Shown here: positions 1-64,000 of the stretch, one piece after another
Position numbering within the stretch: position 1 is the first letter of the stretch
Layout: each line of letters opens with the position of its first letter
From: Archivesica marissinica
Taxonomy: Eukaryota; Mollusca; Bivalvia; Venerida; Vesicomyidae
DNA length: 64,000 bases
Direction of reading: 5' to 3'
NCBI GenBank assembly: GCA_014843695.1
Contig: CM026393.1
Coordinates: forward strand, 9,973,367-10,037,366
Notes under the pieces: generated by a model
Databases searched by the model: none
Told to the model about the DNA's origin: nothing
What the model saw: the letters and a program-made list of their open reading frames with translations, nothing else
Program-made: the position numbers and the translations under genes

Positions 1-500
1 GATATTATGGAAGTCTCCACCATACCTTGTATTTCAGGGGATATTATGGAAGTCTCCTCCATACCTTGTATTTCAGGTGATATTATGGAAGTCTCCTCCA
101 TACCTTGTATTTCAGGTGATATTATGGAAGTCTCCACCATACCTTGTATTTCAGGTGATATTATGGAAGTCTCCTCCATACCTTGTATTTCAGGGGATAT
201 TATGGAAGTCTCCTCCATACCTTGTATTTCAGGGGATATAGAAGTCTCCACCATACCTTGTATTTCAGGGGATATTATGGAAGTCTCCTCCATACCTTGT
301 ATTTCAGGGGATATTATGGAAGTCTCCACCATACCTTGTATTTCAGGGGATATTATGGAAGTCTCCTCCATACCTTGTATTTCATGTGATATTATGGAAG
401 TCTCCTCCATACCTTGTATTTCAGGGGATATTATGGAAGTCTCCACCATACCTTGTATTTCAGGTGATATTATGGAAGTCTCCTCCATACCTTGTATTTC
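1..500. repeat. 39-bp tandem array, about 13 copies, cut by scaffold gap
   Basis: Unit of 39 bp containing ttgtatttcag followed by gggatattatggaagtc; one copy lacks 3 bp. Each unit carries a plausible splice acceptor. Open frames across it exist only because 39 is a multiple of three. It is cut at the left by the window edge and at the right by the gap. Confidence 0.95.
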
Positions 501-1500
501 NNNNNNNNNNNNNNNNNNNNNNNNNNNNNNNNNNNNNNNNNNNNNNNNNNNNNNNNNNNNNNNNNNNNNNNNNNNNNNNNNNNNNNNNNNNNNNNNNNNN
601 NNNNNNNNNNNNNNNNNNNNNNNNNNNNNNNNNNNNNNNNNNNNNNNNNNNNNNNNNNNNNNNNNNNNNNNNNNNNNNNNNNNNNNNNNNNNNNNNNNNN
701 NNNNNNNNNNNNNNNNNNNNNNNNNNNNNNNNNNNNNNNNNNNNNNNNNNNNNNNNNNNNNNNNNNNNNNNNNNNNNNNNNNNNNNNNNNNNNNNNNNNN
801 NNNNNNNNNNNNNNNNNNNNNNNNNNNNNNNNNNNNNNNNNNNNNNNNNNNNNNNNNNNNNNNNNNNNNNNNNNNNNNNNNNNNNNNNNNNNNNNNNNNN
901 NNNNNNNNNNNNNNNNNNNNNNNNNNNNNNNNNNNNNNNNNNNNNNNNNNNNNNNNNNNNNNNNNNNNNNNNNNNNNNNNNNNNNNNNNNNNNNNNNNNN
1001 NNNNNNNNNNNNNNNNNNNNNNNNNNNNNNNNNNNNNNNNNNNNNNNNNNNNNNNNNNNNNNNNNNNNNNNNNNNNNNNNNNNNNNNNNNNNNNNNNNNN
1101 NNNNNNNNNNNNNNNNNNNNNNNNNNNNNNNNNNNNNNNNNNNNNNNNNNNNNNNNNNNNNNNNNNNNNNNNNNNNNNNNNNNNNNNNNNNNNNNNNNNN
1201 NNNNNNNNNNNNNNNNNNNNNNNNNNNNNNNNNNNNNNNNNNNNNNNNNNNNNNNNNNNNNNNNNNNNNNNNNNNNNNNNNNNNNNNNNNNNNNNNNNNN
1301 NNNNNNNNNNNNNNNNNNNNNNNNNNNNNNNNNNNNNNNNNNNNNNNNNNNNNNNNNNNNNNNNNNNNNNNNNNNNNNNNNNNNNNNNNNNNNNNNNNNN
1401 NNNNNNNNNNNNNNNNNNNNNNNNNNNNNNNNNNNNNNNNNNNNNNNNNNNNNNNNNNNNNNNNNNNNNNNNNNNNNNNNNNNNNNNNNNNNNNNNNNNN
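501..1500. other. Assembly gap (1000 N)
   Basis: Exactly 1000 N, a placeholder size. It joins two unrelated tandem arrays, so the true distance and the missing sequence are unknown. Confidence 1.
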
Positions 1501-3297
1501 TGGGAGTACCATGTATATGTATTGGGAGTACCATGTATATGTATTGGGAGTACCATGTAGATGTGTTGGGAGTACCATGTAGATGTGTTGGGAGTACCAT
1601 GTATATGTATTGGGAGTACCATGTAGATGTGTTGGGAGTACCATGTAGATGTGTTGGGAGTACCATGTAGATGTGTTGGGAGTACCATGTATATGTATTG
1701 GGAGTACCATGTATATGTATTGGGAGTACCATGTAGATGTGTTGGGAGTACCATGTATATGTATTGGGAGTACCATGTAGATGTATTGGGAGTACCATGT
1801 ATATGTATTGGGAGTACCATGTATATGTATTGGGAGTACCATGTAGATGTGTTGGGAGTACCATGTATATGTATTGGGAGTACCATGTAGATGTGTTGGG
1901 AGTACCATGTATATGTATTGGGAGTACCATGTATATGTATTGGGAGTACCATGTAGATGTGTTGGGAGTACCATGTAGATGTGTTGGGAGTACCATGTAT
2001 ATGTATTGGGAGTACCATGTAGATGTGTTGGGAGTACCATGTATATGTATTGGGAGTACCATGTAGATGTGTTGGGAGTACCATGTATATGTATTGGGAG
2101 TACCATGTAGATGTATTGGGAGTACCATGTAGATGTGTTGGGAGTACCATGTATATGTATTGGGAGTACCATGTAGATGTGTTGGGAGTACCATGTATAT
2201 GTATTGGGAGTACCATGTATATGTATTGGGAGTACCATGTAGATGTATTGGGAGTACCATGTAGATGTATTGGGAGTACCATGTATATGTATTGGGAGTA
2301 CCATGTAGATGTATTGGGAGTACCATGTATATGTATTGGGAGTACCATGTAGATGTGTTGGGAGTACCATGTATATGTATTGGGAGTACCATGTAGATGT
2401 ATTGGGAGTACCATGTATATGTATTGGGAGTACCATGTAGATGTATTGGGAGTACCATGTAGATGTATTGGGAGTACCATGTAGATGTGTTGGGAGTACC
2501 ATGTATATGTATTGGGAGTACCATGTATATGTATTGGGAGTACCATGTAGATGTATTGGGAGTACCATGTATATGTATTGGGAGTACCATGTATATGTAT
2601 TGGGAGTACCATGTAGATGTATTGGGAGTACCATGTAGATGTATTGGGAGTACCATGTATATGTATTGGGAGTACCATGTATATGTATTGGGAGTACCAT
2701 GTATATGTATTGGGAGTACCATGTAGATGTATTGGGAGTACCATGTATATGTATTGGGAGTACCATGTAGATGTATTGGGAGTACCATGTATATGTATTG
2801 GGAGTACCATGTAGATGTGTTGGGAGTACCATGTAGATGTGTTGGGAGTACCATGTATATGTATTGGGAGTACCATGTATATGTATTGGGAGTACCATGT
2901 ATATGTATTGGGAGTACCATGTATATGTATTGGGAGTACCATGTATATGTATTGGGAGTACCATGTATATGTATTGGGAGTACCATGTATATGTATTGGG
3001 AGTACCATGTATATGTATTGGGAGTACCATGTATATGTATTGGGAGTACCATGTAGATGTATTGGGAGTACCATGTATATGTATTGGGAGTACCATGTAT
3101 ATGTATTGGGAGTACCATGTATATGTATTGGGAGTACCATGTATATGTATTGGGAGTACCATGTATATGTATTGGGAGTACCATGTATATGTATTGGGAG
3201 TACCATGTATATGTATTGGGAGTACCATGTATATGTATTGGGAGTACCATGTATATGTATTGGGAGTACTATATCGATGTATTGGGATTACTATGTA
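1501..3297. repeat. 22-bp tandem array, about 81 copies
   Basis: Unit tgggagtaccatgtatatgt plus at. Two main variants (tatatgtat and tagatgtgt) are intermixed. The last units decay from about 3265. The left end is the gap, so the array is longer than shown. Confidence 0.97.
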
Positions 3298-3538
3298 GAA
3301 ATAGAACTGGTTAACCGCTTAGGTTGGCTAAACCTGCCCCGGAAAACATAATTAGCTGTCAATCACCATCAGTTAGCAAAATTTTCTAGTTTCTACCCAC
3401 AAATACCCCCTCCTGCACCTACCCCCTCATCTCTTAAGAATTTAGATACACACTACCAATGTTCCCGCTGTCGGTCGCCAAAGGCGCCAATTCCGACAAA
3501 AAATAAATATTGGCGCTAAATATTGTGAATATTTTTAA
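3298..3538. other. Unique sequence before the first PIGN exon
   Basis: Contains a short stretch (about 3306-3348) resembling the middle of SINE A (actggttaaccgc...cctgcccc.ggaaa). It also has a GC-containing imperfect palindrome near 3470-3500 (ggtcgccaaaggcgcc). No promoter motif can be asserted. Confidence 0.4.
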
Positions 3539-3763
3539 ATGTTACAGATGAGGACGTGGCATTTGATGTTCATCTGCATTTTACTGTTTCGACTTAATAT
3601 GTTAATGTAAATGTTACAGATGAGGACGTGGCATTTGATGTTCATCTGCATTTTACTGTTTTGACTTAATATGTTAACGTAAATGTTACAGATGAGGACG
3701 TGGCATTTGATGTTCATCTGCATTTTATTGTTTCGACTTAATATGTTAATGTAAATGTTACAG

Positions 3764-3790
<27 letters not shown>
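3539..3790 (+). repeat. 72-bp tandem array over the PIGN start/acceptor (3 copies plus exon copy)
   Basis: ATG positions 3539, 3611, 3683 and 3755 are exactly 72 bp apart. Each copy includes ttacag plus the first 11 codons of exon 1. The three upstream copies then diverge and read to a TAA immediately followed by the next ATG. If transcribed and unspliced they are three consecutive 23-codon upstream ORFs. If intronic they are decoy acceptors. The fourth copy leads into PIGN. Confidence 0.95.
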
Positions 3791-63366
<59,576 letters not shown>

Positions 63367-63369
63367 GTA

Positions 63370-64000
63370 TATCATGTATTCATCCATAATCTGTATTCCC
63401 ATCTATATATCCATCAATCTTCCCATCCCATCTATCCATCAATCTGTATATCCCATCTATCTATCCATCAATCTGTATATCCCATCTATCCATCCATCAA
63501 TCTGTATATCCCATCTATCTATCCATCAATCTGTATATCCCATCTATCCATCCATCAATCTGTATATCCCATCTATCTATCCACAATCTGTATATCCCAT
63601 CTATCATCCATCATCTGTATACCACACACACACACCCACACACATCAATCTGTATATCCATCTATCATCCATCATCTTATATCCCATCTATCATCCATCA
63701 ATCTGTATATCCCATCTATCCATCCATCAATCTGTATATCCCATCTATCTATCCATCAATCTGTATATCCCATCTATCCATCCATCAATCTGTATATCCC
63801 ATCTATCTATCCATCAATCTGTATATCCCATCTATCCATCCATCAATCTGTATATCCCATATCCATCATCTGTATATCCCATCTATATCCATCAATCTGT
63901 ATATCCCATCTATCTATCCATCAATCTGTATATCCATCTATCATCCATCAATCTGTATATATATATCTATCCATCAATCTTTATATCCCATCTATCTGTA
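63370..64000. repeat. 29-bp tandem array, about 21 copies, runs off the window
   Basis: Unit tatatcccatctatccatcc plus atcaatctg. The junction ccatcaatct/gtatat also forms the presumed exon 19 end and donor. Copies at 63590-63680 are irregular with a (ca)n patch, suggesting poor consensus. Confidence 0.93.

Noticed and set aside
460..3250. Minus-strand frames of more than 900 codons across the 22-bp array and the gap
   Set aside because: They run through 1000 N and a pure tandem repeat; not evidence of a gene.

Overview
The window is animal nuclear DNA, most likely from a mollusc and perhaps a bivalve. The evidence is a spliced gene with GT-AG introns, several families of tRNA-headed SINEs, LINE and Ty3/Gypsy fragments, and tetranucleotide-cored repeats of the kind known from molluscs. 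The species cannot be fixed from the sequence alone. There is a 1000-N scaffold gap at 501-1500.

One host gene accounts for all convincing coding sequence. It is PIGN (yeast Mcd4), the ER enzyme that adds ethanolamine phosphate to the first mannose of GPI anchor precursors. It runs left to right on the + strand. I could place nineteen consecutive coding exons between 3764 and about 63366. Phases join without a break and give about 620 residues: an N-terminal anchor, the whole lumenal alkaline-phosphatase-like catalytic domain, and the first several membrane helices. The C-terminal third lies beyond the right edge. Coding sequence is only about 1.9 kb of the 64 kb.

Roughly 40 kb is tandem repeat. 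I see more than forty arrays with units of 4 to 80 bp, most private to one intron. The most unusual feature is what many units contain. At least six arrays are built on PIGN splice junctions: the exon 1 acceptor/start (72 bp), exon 1 donor (80 bp, 3 copies), exon 5 donor (45 bp, 23 copies), exon 6 acceptor (39 bp, 18 copies), exon 13 acceptor (62 bp, 4 copies), exon 14 acceptor (75 bp, 2 copies) and exon 17 acceptor (50 bp, about 25 copies). Two more arrays before exon 15 are built from exon 15 coding sequence. Dozens of near-identical splice sites therefore sit beside the true ones. The exon 6 array is open in the PIGN frame through all copies.

Other arrays grew inside transposons. Three SINEs have internal expansions (30 bp x 20 across the B box, 40 bp x 24, and 70 bp x 4). 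A terminal-inverted-repeat element in intron 7 carries a 28-bp array of about 88 copies and sits inside a SINE with a target duplication. Intron 16 holds a decayed LINE inserted into a Ty3/Gypsy pol fragment. Intron 4 holds a LINE 3' fragment inside a SINE.

Layout: 1-3300 arrays and gap; 3539-8007 exons 1-3; 10598-16151 exons 4-6; 16152-24027 intron 6 with a 6.5-kb 26-bp satellite; 24028-33127 exons 7-11; 36117-42194 exons 12-15; 42195-47840 intron 15 arrays; 47841-47913 exon 16; 47914-55660 intron 16 with nested retroelements; 55661-57404 exons 17-18; 57405-63296 intron 18 arrays; 63297 to the end exon 19 and its array. Long open frames inside the arrays are by-products of repetition and are not reported as genes.
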